Shown: positions 28,301-40,844 of the stretch, piece by piece | How positions within the stretch are numbered: the stretch's first letter is position 1 | How the letters are laid out: every line of letters starts with the position of its first letter | From: Pempheris klunzingeri | Lineage: Eukaryota; Chordata; Actinopteri; Acropomatiformes; Pempheridae | Direction: 5' to 3' | Length of the DNA: 64,000 bases | Assembly (NCBI RefSeq): GCF_042242105.1 | Contig: NC_092013.1 | Location: 18,902,618 to 18,966,617, forward strand | Program-made: the position numbers and the translations under genes | The notes under the pieces: model-generated | What the model saw: the letters and a program-made list of their open reading frames with translations, nothing else | Databases searched by the model: none | Told to the model about the DNA's origin: nothing

Positions 28301-31300
28301 ACGCTCTGGCACACAGAGCAACAAAGGTGACAGAGTGGAAAGAGAGTCACCCTCAGGGAATGCTGCCACTTTGCCTTGTTATGGTATCACCCTCTTCGCT
28401 GGAGGTGAGTTTACGCAGCACGGCTCCATCATCCTGCTCAGGAAGCTCACGGTGACATCTGTTTTGTTGCCAGGGCTCCGCCGCAAGACGATCGCTCGTC
28501 TGCATGATCGTTCAGATACATAGATGAACTTTGCATTCAGTGACGTGCTGCGGTCCAGGACAGACCGACACTTGTGCAGGAAGCAGTCAGATCTTTTTCT
28601 TTAGTAAAAGTAGCAGCACAGCAAAGTAAAAACACACCATTACTAGTAAAAGTTTTGCATTCAGAGCTTTACTAAATTAAAAAGTATAGAGGTATTATCA
28701 GCAAAGTTAAAATACAGATTGGCCCCCATGTGTTATTATGTTATTGTGTTATTATTACTTTTTGCATTGAGTGAGCAGCATTTTAATGTTGTCACTGGTT
28801 AAGAGGGACTTTATTCTTACATCTTTATATACTATTGGACAGTTTGATAGATAAAAGGATGCAACATTATGTTCTAAAATGATCTTTTGTACATAAAAAA
28901 AACAGTGGAGTGGAAAGTGCACTATGTGCCTCTGAAATTCAAAGTGAAGTACAACCAAGTGCAACAAGGTCCTTAGGTGAATGTACATATTAAAAATGTG
29001 CATGACAAATCGGACGAGCTCGATGATATTTGCATGTCAAATTAAAGCAAACTGAAGAAAAAAACGATTTCATCTGCAGTAGTTTGCATGCACAGACAAC
29101 ATAATATCTTGTGTGCTGTGCAGGACAGCATTAATGTCCAGATTAATATAACACGCCCTGTATGGCACAGTGTTAATGCTGCTACCGAAAGAGTCCTCAG
29201 GTCACACTCCTGTCACCTGCCCCACCCAGCCTGCTCCTCATGCGCCGAGGGAGGCAGCCAGTTCCATGAATGCACAGCAGAGAGCTGATGAAGTGAAGTC
29301 ACCATTTTAGGTCACGGCCAAAACGGGAGTAACAAGAATAGGCTTCATTCTAATCGTGTGCTCCTACGCAGAGCGAGAGCGAGAGAGGGCCTATTGTATG
29401 CAGCACTGCAGCGCTACTACTCACTGAAGACTGTTGTCAAGTCCACTGTATGTTTTAATCACCTGCTGTGTGTTTTATTTGGACCTGTGCAAGGAGGGGA
29501 GGACAGAAGACTGCATTCAAGATCAATCAAAAGCCGCCCGAGTACAAAGTGCTACAGAGACTGAGCTGTTCATTGATCACTTAGAGGCTCTGGTCAATTT
29601 GTCACTGTTTGAGCATCTCTGATTGATCAATTTGTGTTATTCCAATGAAAGGAAAATCAAATCAGTGTTCGTAAACACGAGCGAGTCTCTCCACAAGCCA
29701 TAAACCAGAGCACCGCCACTAATGGCGCGTTTCAATAATCGTTTGACATGTCCGCTTTCACTTCCCCCTCAGCGCGCAGCACCGCCTGTCACCCTGAGTG
29801 GCCACTTGCAGAGCAAGGTGGCACATCCGAGGACTTAAAACACGCCTAACAAGTGAGGATATAAACGATAAAGACCACTCACAGAAGTGAGTTTCCATCG
29901 TGCGTCGTGCAGAGGAAGTAATGGAACAGTGAAATGTTCCTGTTCACTGCTCAGGAACTCCTACAGTTCCTCAAGGGTTCCTCAGTTAAACCAGTGGTGT
30001 GTTAACATGGGCTTGTTAAATGATTATTACGATGACATCTGGTACTGCCCTGTGCACTCGGAAGAGGATATGAGGACATTCTTTTGTTTTTATGCCCAAA
30101 TTTGTTCTCCAGAAATCTCCAGAAAATGATGTCTATGAGCATCTTTCACTGTCTCACATTTAATTCCTGTTACAACCAAGACGTCAGTGTGTGAACTTAG
30201 CTGCATGATGTATTAAATACTCACCTGGATGAAAAACATCAGCACAGTTGCACTGTTAAGTGATGGATACACACAGATCTGGCGCTACTGCGTTATTAAA
30301 ATTCTTACCATTTCGTTATCTCGCACCATATTTGAGGATCTGCAGATGTGAGGTGAGGTGCGAGTGGAGGCTGCAGAAGCTGTGACGTACCTATGAAGAA
30401 GGTGTCAGGGGCGTCGTCACCTGTCAGCAGCTCCACTGTTTCTGGGTCAAACCTGAGCCAAAGTCCCACAGCCAGCACCAACAGGCCCGACAGCTGAGAA
30501 GTGATGAATGACAGTATCAGTGTTCCTGTCAGAATTACACACATTTTTGCAGAATAACAACAAGCTTCTTCAAATGCGGTCCCTGTTTGTAGGGTTGAAG
30601 TGATGCCTTTGGTGATGAGCTAATAAGCCCAGAAATCACTTCACATTTTAACACTGAGGCCCGTCACGTGTTTTTTCCTCGGCTCTTCTGCTGATTAACA
30701 TTCTGCAGGTGGCGCTCTCGTCTTTGTCTCATCAGCAAAGTGGCTTTTGATGCTCATGGGCAGCTCTTTCTTCGGTTTATTCAAAACAAACTGCTGCCAG
30801 ATATGGTAATGCGCTTCTTGAGTGACTGAAAGTTTTTAAAAAAAACAAACAAACTCTCAAACACCTCAGAAGCTGCATGTGTAGCCAAGAGAACATGTTG
30901 TTTCTGTTAACTTCTTTTTCAAAGTAACTTTGTTCTCCGCATAAGGCAAAGCTGCACGCAATAATCTTATCATTTGTGCCATTATGCTCAAGCACAGCCT
31001 GCGTCATGCTGTGCCCGACGAGTCTGTCACAGAGTTTGAGACGACATCACTGCTCCCTGGGCGAGTTTGACCAGAAATAAACCGATCGATTGACACCAGG
31101 TGCCGCCTTGAGAAAGTTAATCCCTCTGACCTTCTACTTACACCTAAATGGCATTATTTGTTTTACACTGCCAGTGTTATGAGTTATTGAAAGACAGGTG
31201 AAATGTCTCCTTACTATTATGTGTATATGTTCATTAGTGCATATTGCGAACTAAAGTCCAGTTTGACAACCTTTTACACAACGAATCCACATGTGAACAA

Positions 31301-33783
31301 ATAATTAACAGCTACAGCCCATATTTATCTATCTCAACCTTATATATCTGACATGATATCTGATAATGTATTTGGAGGTGATTTGATCGACAGTGAATTC
31401 TATGGAATGTATCACATTTTGGGAGGAAACCATATCAGTAACCAAAAGCTTTAGTCAGTGATTTCTATTTTCTCGGCACAACGCATCTGCTGCCAGGGAC
31501 CTCCGGTGAGATTACCCTTCCGTGTGTGCCATCAAAATACCATATCTAAACGGCAGCATCACAGCATCAATAGTCCATCTCCCATGGTGCATTTCAGCCA
31601 CAGGCTGTGCCAGCCTCACAGTGCCTGGATGATGTAACTCACACTAGCATTGGCTGCTTGTTTGGCTCTGCACCCCAAAATGACAGCGTACTGTACGCCC
31701 CTTTTGGCTCCGACCACAACAGCTCTGCTTTCAGTCCCCAAACTCCGAAAGACAAAGAGGCTGCTGTTTGTTTGGGTGACACAAGTGATCGTCTTACAGA
31801 GCACAGATGAGTCAATGCAGCCGTTTCATCCATATATACTGTATCATTTAGCAGTAAAACATGACCGTCCATTGACTCTATAATAGCAGGTGGAGCCGAA
31901 ACAATAATAAAATGATTCAATGAAATGAATCTGCAACCATTATGTTCATCAGTTCATTGTTCAAGTCATTTTTCAAGAAAGAAAATAAAAAGTTCCAGCT
32001 TGTCGGTTCTTTGATGTTTCTGCTTTTATTTGCCTCATGTGATAGTACATTGAGTCTCTTTGGGATTTGGACTCTTTCAGGCTAAAGCAGCAGTTTGAGG
32101 ACGTAATCTTTAGCTTGAGGGAAGTGTGATGTCTCTATTTTCAGACTTTTTATTGATCAAAAGATTATCAAGAAAAAGTTGGCAGATGAATCAATATTGA
32201 AAACAGCTGAAAACAAATCAGCTGCAGTCGCCCATTCACTTAGTGTCTATATCTATTGGATCTGTGTATTTGAACCGCTCACAGATAACGATACATGGCT
32301 CTTAACTAATGCTAAATTAAGACAAGGGAGTTATTTAAGCACAACAAACGTATGCAGATGTGAAGCACAAACAAATGAATATGGAACTGATGCGGTTTTC
32401 CACCAGTTCACAACATGGGAGTTAGGACCCCCTGGTGGGATGGAGAGCAAATCTGCATTGCAGTGAGATAATTAGCTGAGCAGGAAAAATGTATTTCAGC
32501 TACACACACCCATCTACTTTTTCAGAATGATTTAACTTCTTTGAGCGGGATTAAAATAAAACAACCTGAAAAGGAAGAATTTTTGTCCACAACCCTCTGA
32601 TGAGAGATCAGAAGGAAACCTGTCGCTTTGTTCTAAAGGGTTAGAAGCCAAAAGAAAAGGGAAGTGCCAAACCATATGTTTTCCCATCAGCTATACAGAC
32701 AGAAAGAAAACTCGGCATGAGGTCTGATGATAAGTCACTGCCTGCTTTTTTTAACTTTGTACCTCACATCTGTGTTTCCTCCATGTCTGCATTGTACAGC
32801 GCCTTGTAACCATGGTTTCAAAAGGTGCTCTTTACATAATCTTTACTTACTTTCACTGCACAAAAAACAAAACAAAACTGAAATTACATTAGTTGGAGCC
32901 ACAAGTCACCTTATCTGTGCAGATCTAATGCAGCATAACAGACCAAAGCAAAAAAAAACCCATGTGATGTGCCCAAAACAGATAAATCACGTCTGTCCAT
33001 AGAAATTGAAAAAAAAACAACAAAAAAAGACCTGCAGCAGGAAAGTCACAGCACAATGCAAGATCATGGGAGAGGATCTGAACTGGGGGGTGCTGGAAAA
33101 GTAGCAGGACGCTGCAGCCGTGATGTTTGTGCTGCAGGATGTCCACAGAACATTACATCCTACATGAATCATCTGAGCGTTGGGAGGGTTGGTGGCTTCC
33201 AGGCTCTCACTCTATGTGCTCATCAATTATTAAACACATTTCACAGACAGAGGACACTTGCAGAGCTGTAAAGAGGCATTAGAGGCGTGTTGTGGATTCA
33301 AATGAAAAGAATATGACTGATAACATAATGCAGGACTGCTTTGAGGCACTTGAGAGTCAGGGAGTACTTTGCACCGAGTAGGTGGATTGACACAATCTGC
33401 ACTGGTCCTTTACTGTGTAACAACCCCAGGTTAATTAAAAACCATATCTGACAGGATCAATAGACTGCTGAGACTGTTAGTCTGCAGTGTTGAACATGTA
33501 AACACTACAATAAGGCGGAGTACTAACAGATTTTCCACATGCAAGCGAAACTAGATGACCACTTCAAAGGATTATATATAGATCAAATGACTAAAATATA
33601 TTATCTGATTCAAGGGAATACAAATAAAGACGAGGAGGCTGCTCAACACCTGAGTGTGGTTTCAAAATAACAGTACCGCTGTTTCCATGCAAACCGCTTG
33701 AGAAGCGGACTTACCCAGAAGATGAAGTTGAAGACGAAAAGCAGATATTTCACGCATTTCATCCCACCCTGCACTTTGCTCAT
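25340..33783 (-). CDS. tspan2: Tetraspanin-2
   Basis: Eight minus-strand exons join in frame to 219 aa: 33715-33783, 30391-30493, 26620-26717, 26087-26161, 25889-25981, 25736-25807, 25519-25602 and 25340-25405. Human TSPAN2 is about 221 aa. There are four membrane segments: residues about 11-31, 58-80, 88-110 and 185-210. The large extracellular loop, about 111-184, holds the tetraspanin CCG motif at 149-151 plus two more cysteines (in ALCAEA and DCLTA), which form the usual disulfides. [15 protein letters not shown] at the N-terminus and [11 protein letters not shown] at the C-terminus are close to TSPAN2. One NAT sequon lies in the loop. In mammals TSPAN2 is enriched in oligodendrocytes and is tied to myelin organisation. 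The first two introns are long (about 3.2 and 3.7 kb). Gene order between tshb and ngf supports the call. Confidence 0.95.
28570..29005 (+). repeat. Dispersed MITE-like repeat copy in tspan2 intron 2
   Basis: Contains TTAGTAAAAGTAGCAGCACA, TACTAGTAAAAGTTTTGCAT, GAGCAGCATTTTAATGTTGT and CAGTGGAGTGGAAAGTGCAC in the same order as the family consensus seen at 44975-45485. It is diverged and lacks clean ends. Confidence 0.7.
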
Positions 33784-33879
33784 GGTGTCACCTCACTTGT
33801 CGATATCCTCCTAACCGAAACGTTGTTATTCAGCAAATCCTCGCTTCTTCCAGTTGGACATCAAACGCGCAGTGATGCT

Positions 33880-34040
33880 GGGCTGCTACATCCAAACATG
33901 CGCACAAGCGGCGCAGGGCTGCCTGCTGCACGCAGCCTTGCGCCGCCCATCCGCGCGCGCGTGGGTCCGTGTGGCGCGCTGAGGTGCCCAAGGTGGGCTC
34001 CGGGGGGACTAGGTGGGACCCTCAGAGAGCCTCCCGCAGG
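33880..34040 (-). promoter_or_regulatory. tspan2: GC-rich upstream region of tspan2
   Basis: Dense in CpG and GCGC (for example CCGCCCATCCGCGCGCGCGT near 33943), about 100-260 bases upstream of the tspan2 ATG at 33783. This is the usual place for a CpG-type promoter and 5' UTR. No TATA box is evident. Confidence 0.5.
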
Positions 34041-34624
34041 TCCCCAAACAACAGAAGGAATGGGTGCATTTAAGTGAGTGATATCACTGCTGATGTGCCA
34101 AAGACAGAACTCGTCACATTTGAACCAAACTTTGACCAACAAATCAAAAGTGTTTCATTAAATACAAAAAATCATATAAGAATCTATGTGGCTGTGAGAT
34201 GGGAAACCGGCGTAGGAAGCTCTGGCATCTGTTTGCAGTCCCTTTCTGTGCTGCTTCTGAGAGAATGTGATGAAATGAAAGTGTGTGATGTGCTGAGGAC
34301 ACCCAGAGCCCCCACAAGGAAAGACTGAGCAATACGTGTTTAACTACATGAAAAGATTCCCAGCAGCCAGTGGCAGGTGTCTGCTGCTCACCATACCTAC
34401 AGCACCAGACTGATACCAGTGTTTATTATGGAAATACGTGGGTATTGTGTACAGTATGCACCTAAGACGCAGTGACCTGAGATAAGCTGCTGACTGGCAC
34501 AGTTAAAAGAAGTCACACCAGACTGGACTTGATATACTTCAGCCATGAAGTCTGCAGACGACTTAATCATTTTTCAATCTCTTTTTTTTTTTTGTTGTCG
34601 TTCAATTCAGTTAATGATGTCGTC

Positions 34625-35045
34625 TGTATTCTGGGTCAAAGTTTGTCCGTTGGTCCACTTCTTTGGTCCCAACAATAACCGATGGGCTGCTTGGAAATTT
34701 GGCGCCGACGTTCATGGTCCCCAGAGGATGAATCCCATAACTTTGGTGATTCCGTTACATTTCTTTGTTTGGCAGTTTTGAGTGAAATCAGCTTAGATTG
34801 GATTGGATTTATCCCCATGAACTGAGGTGGTGTCGAAAAGGCGCTTCGCACATTCAGACATTCACATCCCCCTCAGGACGAACTGGGAGCGCTGCCGTCG
34901 GCTCAAAAGTTTGACTCGTCCAGTATTCACTGTTAAACTAAGATGTTGAAGATGGTGAACATTATACCAGCGTCCAGCATCAGCGTGCTTGTATTGTCAC
35001 TCTGAGCGTGTTAGCCTGTAGCCTCACGGAGAGCTTTTAACATCC
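34625..35045 (+). repeat. Dispersed repeat, 'CATGGTCCCCAGAGGATGAATCC' family
   Basis: Holds GTTCATGGTCCCCAGAGGAT, then AACTTTGGTGATTCC, CAGTTTTGAGTGAAATCAG, ACTAAGATGTTGAAGATGGT, AACATTATACCAGCG and GAGCGTGTTAGCCTGTAGCC. It shares its first part with 16027-16200 and its later part with 60775-61125, so the three copies together outline one element. Confidence 0.75.
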
Positions 35046-35868
35046 TGTAGGCTCTCAGTCTTGTTATCTCCTAAGAACAATGTAATAATTTGTGTTCACA
35101 AGACATTAAAAACTAATCATCATTAATGTAAAATGATTATCTTGTTTTGGATGTTTTAGATGTTTTGGATCGTTTCGATCGGTGTCATCTTTCAGGACGT
35201 CTGGGGCTCTGCGGGACCCTTTTCTGTTGGCCTCAGAGTACACACAGTATATTCACATCTAGTATGAACTAGAATTAGATACACTGAGTCTAAAACATAA
35301 AAGTGTTTGCTTTTAATTGAATGTAAAATGTAGAATGTAAAATCCCCCCCCAGGTTGTTAAAAACTAAAACCAAGGACCTGACCTCCATGGTAGCTACAG
35401 TAATATAACATACATTATATACATTATACATACATTAAATTACACTTGCTATCCTGTGTGCAGGCACAGTTAACTTTTTAATTTGCTTGATAATCCTTAG
35501 TATAAGTTGCACACGCATGCACGGCTGTTACTGTCCTGTTGCTCTGCACACTGAATTGGAGCCAGCTCATGTGAATGAAGAGCCCATATGTGGTGGCGCA
35601 TGACACCAAAGCTCTTCTGTGTCTTCCTCGCGGGCCGGAGGAGGTCAGCTCGGGTTCACCCGCTCTGACAGTCAGGCTTCTCATGTTTGTTCTGCCTTTG
35701 TTTGCTGCAGTGATGTGGGAGGGAAACAGCGACCCCCTGTTTGTCTGCCAGGATATCTGTGAGGATCAGCCCGGGTGGATCATGAGACACATCACATCAC
35801 TGCCGTCCTCCTCTGCTTATCAGATGACAGCAGTAGGAAGGAAAATATAAAGGGGTCCATTTATGGTT

Positions 35869-35870
<2 letters not shown>

Positions 35871-35967
<97 letters not shown>

Positions 35968-36013
35968 GCAGACAGACAGACAGACAGACAGATAGATAGA
36001 TAGATAGATAGGC

Positions 36014-36056
<43 letters not shown>

Positions 36057-36065
36057 TAGATAGAT
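35871..36065. repeat. Compound (TAGA)n/(CAGA)n microsatellite
   Basis: About 195 bases of GATA-type tetranucleotide, with two internal blocks where the unit changes to CAGA, each introduced by the same GGCAGACAGA step and followed by a return to TAGA. The 85-codon Ser/Leu/Tyr-rich frame on the minus strand here is only a reading of the repeat. Confidence 0.97.
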
Positions 36066-37063
36066 ATTGTATCCTGTTGAATTAGAAATGATTAATAGTT
36101 TCTGTGTAACCCTGAATGAGATCACTGAGCTGCATCAATGTTAACCTAATATCAGCCTGGTCATCCAATCCCCGTCATGAATTCAGAGCTGTAATTATCA
36201 CAGTGGAAGTACACCCAAACAGAAATCATATCCTTGGGGTATAATGGAGTCAAAATCCCATTATCCTTCCACAGCTGCCCCCCCCCTCACCCTCATCACC
36301 CTCCTCACCCCCCTCTCCTGTGCTTGATATGTAAATCTGGTGCAATAATGTAACCTGATCTCCATATGGTGCAACTGTGAGTCATCCTTATGATCCAAGA
36401 CGCACCAGAGGTGGAGAGAACGTCAATGTGGTGACGCCGAAGTAATTATTGGATTGTACACTTTTATGACGACAGGCCACGCTAATCAGTTGATTATGAA
36501 TAACTGATGAATAATTGATGACTTTAAACTAGTTTCTTCTTTCATGATGATGATGGTAGACTTATCATGAAATAAAGGGCCAGTAAGCTGTTTATGAATG
36601 ATCATTTTTCTTTGTTGTCTCCACAATGTGCATGAACATCTGGAGAGTAGGACCGTGCATTTGCATCATGTCTCCTCGACAGCATGACAGAGTGAAAACC
36701 TTAGAAATGACCAGGACTGGACAGAGTGAGCATTATGAGAAGAATGAATAGTAGACACACTTAGTAAAATCAATGTTGCCATCAAGTGGACAAACTGAGA
36801 GGTGCAAATGGAATCAGTCAGCCGCAGTTTACCAGTAGTTTGTAGGAAGGAAGCTGCATCATTGTAAACTCACTTTTCCTAAATGCATTTCTATGCAATC
36901 ACATTTTATAAATGATAAAAGTTTAATAATCACTCTAATTATACTTTTATCACACAAAAAAAGCTTAAATCAATTTCCTTTTTGCTTTTGACTTCATCTC
37001 ATCTCTCAATTCTCGATTCTCTCAATTATTTTGTCAAACTATATCCAAGGTAAAGAACAGAAC

Positions 37064-37096
<33 letters not shown>
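37064..37096. repeat. (ATT)n microsatellite
   Basis: About 11 ATT units in the tspan2-ngf spacer. A shorter run of the same unit occurs at 24291-24310. Confidence 0.9.
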
Positions 37097-38748
37097 CTTA
37101 AGATGTGTGTGAAGCACAGTCATTCACATCAAGAGGGAGGAGAGGTTTAAGATTAACAAAAAAAAAGACATTTAACAAATACTTCCTTGTTGAAAACTTT
37201 GCTGACAGAATGCTCATGTCATGTAAAAAAAAACCAAAAAAAAAATCGTTGTCCTCTTTTGTCCGAGTGTAACGCTCGAACCATGAACTCCGCACCACGC
37301 ATGCGCAGTCTACAATTTGGGCTACATTTAGTGTAAATGGAGGCTACTTTTAGTGTTTCCCGTAAAACGTATGATTGAAATAGCAACAAACTGAATGTAT
37401 CGTGAATATATGACAACGAAAGTAATTATTCGTTTTCAAGTTTTCTAACTGACCTCCGTATACTGAGAATCAAATATCTGATCATCTGATCAAAGTTCAA
37501 TTGTGATGTTTTACTCGAAAAGACATTAGACATGTTCCTGCCTCTGGCCTCTAGAGGGCAGTGTTGTATTTCATGTGGAGGTTGTACTTTGGAGCTAATA
37601 AAACAAGTTGGCTTTGAAAGATTGTGTTTAAAGTTGGCGGGTAGACAACTTGATTAGAATACTTCTCTTAAAATTGTATTTTTTTTTTTCTTTTCTAGAA
37701 ACATGATCTCTGTCTATGTTTCTGTTTCCACTTTACCTCCAATCACCTCTGAGCTCACATCAGACTTCTTAAATGTCAGCCGTGATTCAAAACTGGGCTG
37801 TGAGCCTTAAAAAAAAAAAGAAAAATCACTGCTGAATACTCATGGTTTGCCTCGAGTACACTGAAATGTCACTGCCAAAACAAAGAGAATGGCAAGCCAT
37901 GATATTATCAGCCAGAGTTAGCCTGATGAATCACGTCTTATTTATGTTTATATCTTTTTTTCCGCTGGTTTCAAACCTACTGTAGGATGAAGAGCAGGAG
38001 AAAATTGCAAAGCAAAGCCAGAACACCAAATAACTGTCAGTAGAACGAAGCTACAGAAAACTTTTTCATGTCAAGCGGTTACTCAGTCAGAAATAACAGG
38101 CTTCCAATAAACTTGATAAAACACACACTGCATGTACGTAAGTGTTTAATAAATAACAATATCAATAACAACATTTTAAGAAAAGTTTTTACAGGTATCA
38201 GACCTGGGTCAAATGGCATTTCAGTCTACTCAGCGTGAGTGAGTTGTGTCCCACAGGACAATATAATGGGCGGCAGAAAAGTACTGTAATTAGCATGATT
38301 ATGTTAGAATGCTAAAGCGCTCAGCGGCTGTTGCTCTGGCTTATGACTGGCTTATGACAGGTTTAAACCAAAGCTGCCTTCAATAAAATCACGTTGTTTC
38401 TTTAGCACCATTGCTGGGTCTTCATAAAACACAACTGAATGTCACTAGAGGTCATCGTATCTGAGGTTTAAATTAAAACTGCTGCAGAGGCTTAAAGGAG
38501 GTTTAAGATGGACGTAAAAATACACACAGGATGTGGTTCCAGTGGTATCAAGTTCTGCATAATAGAAAATCAGATAGCTGAAATTTATTTCCTCTCAATT
38601 GCAATTATTATCACAAGGTAACTTCATCAGACTGAGCTGCAGTTTAGTTATGGTTCACTTGAGTCCAGGCTTGAATTCATAACTGCTGAACTGTTAGAAG
38701 TGAAAGTTTAGAGCAAGATCAAGGTAAAAATCTATGGAGCCCCCTGAA

Positions 38749-38764
38749 AGGTCATGAAAGGTCA
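38749..38764 (+). promoter_or_regulatory. Perfect DR4 hexamer pair (AGGTCA N4 AGGTCA)
   Basis: Two exact AGGTCA half-sites separated by TGAA, the layout bound by thyroid hormone receptor/RXR and LXR/RXR heterodimers. It sits in a short tandem duplication of the 10-mer TGAAAGGTCA, so it could have arisen by slippage. It lies about 5 kb upstream of tspan2 and 2 kb downstream of ngf. Function is unproven. Confidence 0.3.
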
Positions 38765-39387
38765 TGTTTTGTCACAGAAATTATTTTCCTCACATCAAGT
38801 TCTGTATCCCCTCTGATCCACAAAGAATGGCTGAGCTTTATATTATCTATTACTGGTCCTATCAGGGGGAATGCACAAGTAGTTCACAAAATAAATTCCC
38901 CCCATGAGCCTCTGGGGGCTCCATAAAATCCTCCACTTCTTACTACTTAAAAATGCTCTTACATGTAAGAGACGTTCGCATGTCTGTTAAATTGATGAAG
39001 AGTAGATAAATGACTGCAGCACAGACACAGAAGCGAAGGCACAAATTCTGGGACGTGTTGTGTGATTGTAGAAAATGTCACTGGTCATGATGAATAATTT
39101 GTTAGCTGAAGCGACACATGTAGCTCATAAGAAGGTTTTACTCACGCTGGATTTGAACATTTGATCGGATGTGAAACCACTTCATTTGTTTCTTTTTGCA
39201 TTCTTTAAAGGTGCAAACGAGGGGTTTAAAGCTGCTTTTGACTTTGTTGGAATTACTGTTCATACATCGTCAATGTCTGCACTTGTGTGCAGTGTGATAA
39301 TGAATTCTCCTTCATATGATTTTTCTGATTTATCCATATCATTTTGATTTTGTTTTCATGGGGGCCAATATCCTTTTATATAATCCA

Positions 39388-39432
39388 TAACCCCCCCTCT
39401 CACCCAAAGCCAGCTGGGACTGGCTCCATCCA
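39388..39432 (+). repeat. SINE 3'-part fragment
   Basis: ATAACCCCCCCTCTCACCCA, AAGCCAGCTGGGACTGGCTC and CATCCATC match the end portion of the SINE at 10195-10505. The rest of the element is missing. Confidence 0.65.
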
Positions 39433-39706
39433 TCAATCTCCTTTTGTCTATTATGAATATTTTGGATTGCTGTTATTTTATATGGTACTTCTATTAGAGA
39501 TATTAAGGATTTAACACAAATAAGAAATTTGAATAAATACATTTTTTCTTTGTAGAATAACACATAACTGAGTAAAATGTAAAAATTTTATTAAATGATG
39601 AATAATTAGGAAAATGTGGGGTAAATTCTAGTGTCTGGTGCTCCTGCTCTGAGTGTACGTGTGATCAGTCATGTGATCAGTTAAGAGTTGCTCCTGAAGT
39701 TAACGC

Positions 39707-40106
39707 CATAGACTGTATAGAGGTGGATGTGGCTTCTGGGCCTGAAAAGTGACGCCAATACTGAAGAGCCTCAAACATGTTTTCTTTCTAATGTCCAGCA
39801 GGGGGCGACTCCACTAGCTCCAGAAAGAAGTCCGATTGTATGGAAGTCAATGAGAAAATGAACTCACTTCTCACTATATTTATTACCTCAGCAAACGCTT
39901 TTCTAACGAATTTACGGTCACAGTCGCTAGTTTCAAGTTCCTTAACCTAACCAATCAGAGGCGGGGAAAAAAAACGTTTTTGGCTCCAAGATCAAGATGG
40001 CGACAGCCACTAAGCCAAGATGGCGATATTGAAAATGTTCAACTTGAGGCTTCAACAAGGAAGGCCACAAACCAATGACTGGCATGATGGCATATACAAT
40101 CTATAC
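39707..40106. repeat. MITE-like element with terminal inverted repeats
   Basis: The left end ATAGACTGTATA and the right end TATACAATCTAT are inverted copies with one mismatch, bounding about 400 bases. Inside are TGTCCAGCAGGGGGCGACTC and CTAACCAATCAGAGGCGGGG, both familiar from a high-copy teleost non-autonomous DNA element. It lies about 740 bases downstream of the ngf stop codon. Confidence 0.75.
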
Positions 40107-40844
40107 ATTACTGTAAACTTGATAAATATGTCTCATTCAATAAAGAACTGTGCTTCCTATAAGTTGGCTTTTTAGAGCACCCTTAAAAGAGTACACTGAT
40201 TTAGCATTGCACAATAGTATTAGATTAGATGCAGCAGAACTAAATATATCACTTTATTTTAGTCCACACATTCTTCTTGCCTACACAACCCACAATGCAA
40301 CAATACCACCAGCAGTTCGGTTGGAGATTTGAGTGTGTAATGCTAGTAGCGGCTAATGTGGCCTGAAGGGGAAATGAGGAGGCTACAGCGCTCTGATAAG
40401 CTCACTTCCTTCTAACGTCACACCTACAGATTTTGACATCAACTGACTCAATTGACATCATTTGAGGCAATATATCAGACAACAGGCAGCCCGCGTGGAG
40501 CCACCGAAGACCTGTAAACAGATCTTTAAAATTGGTGGAGTTCTCCTTTAAGTGTAACTCTTAGAAGTCTGAACCACAGGTAAGACAGTCAGATGCTAAG
40601 TAACACAGCAACAAGCCCGTAATGTTTGGTAAGCAGGTAAAAACAATAGCATCAAACCGATTGCAGATACTATTTGACCCAGGCCTGGAGTATATACCGT
40701 ACATGCAGTCCTGATACTTTGACATATACCAATAATTTACGTTGTGCAGAAGGTGAGAAGTCTTTGGTGATGAGTATGTCTGTGTTTGTATTGTATTTCA
40801 CTGAGTGTGTGATCCTATGTGTGTGTGTTGTGCATGCTCAGTCT

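Larger units (their letters stand above)
33790..40840. other. Intergenic region between tspan2 and ngf
   Basis: About 7 kb upstream of tspan2 and downstream of ngf, with no coding exon recognised. A GC-rich stretch at about 33880-34040, just upstream of the tspan2 start, is the likely tspan2 promoter or first exon region. The remainder holds repeats (34625-35045, 35871-36065, 37064-37096, 39388-39432, 39707-40106), a pyrimidine-rich run near 36279-36320 and a DR4-type hexamer pair at 38749. The ngf 3' UTR probably covers part of the right side; a TTTATT at 40253, AATAAA on the minus strand, is a possible poly(A) signal. Confidence 0.55.

Noticed and set aside
35871-36065. Possible CRISPR-like regular repeat
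   Set aside because: Units are four bases with no spacers, in a vertebrate genome; it is a microsatellite.
35868-36125. 85-codon Ser/Leu/Tyr/Ile-rich minus-strand frame
   Set aside because: Translation of the tetranucleotide microsatellite.
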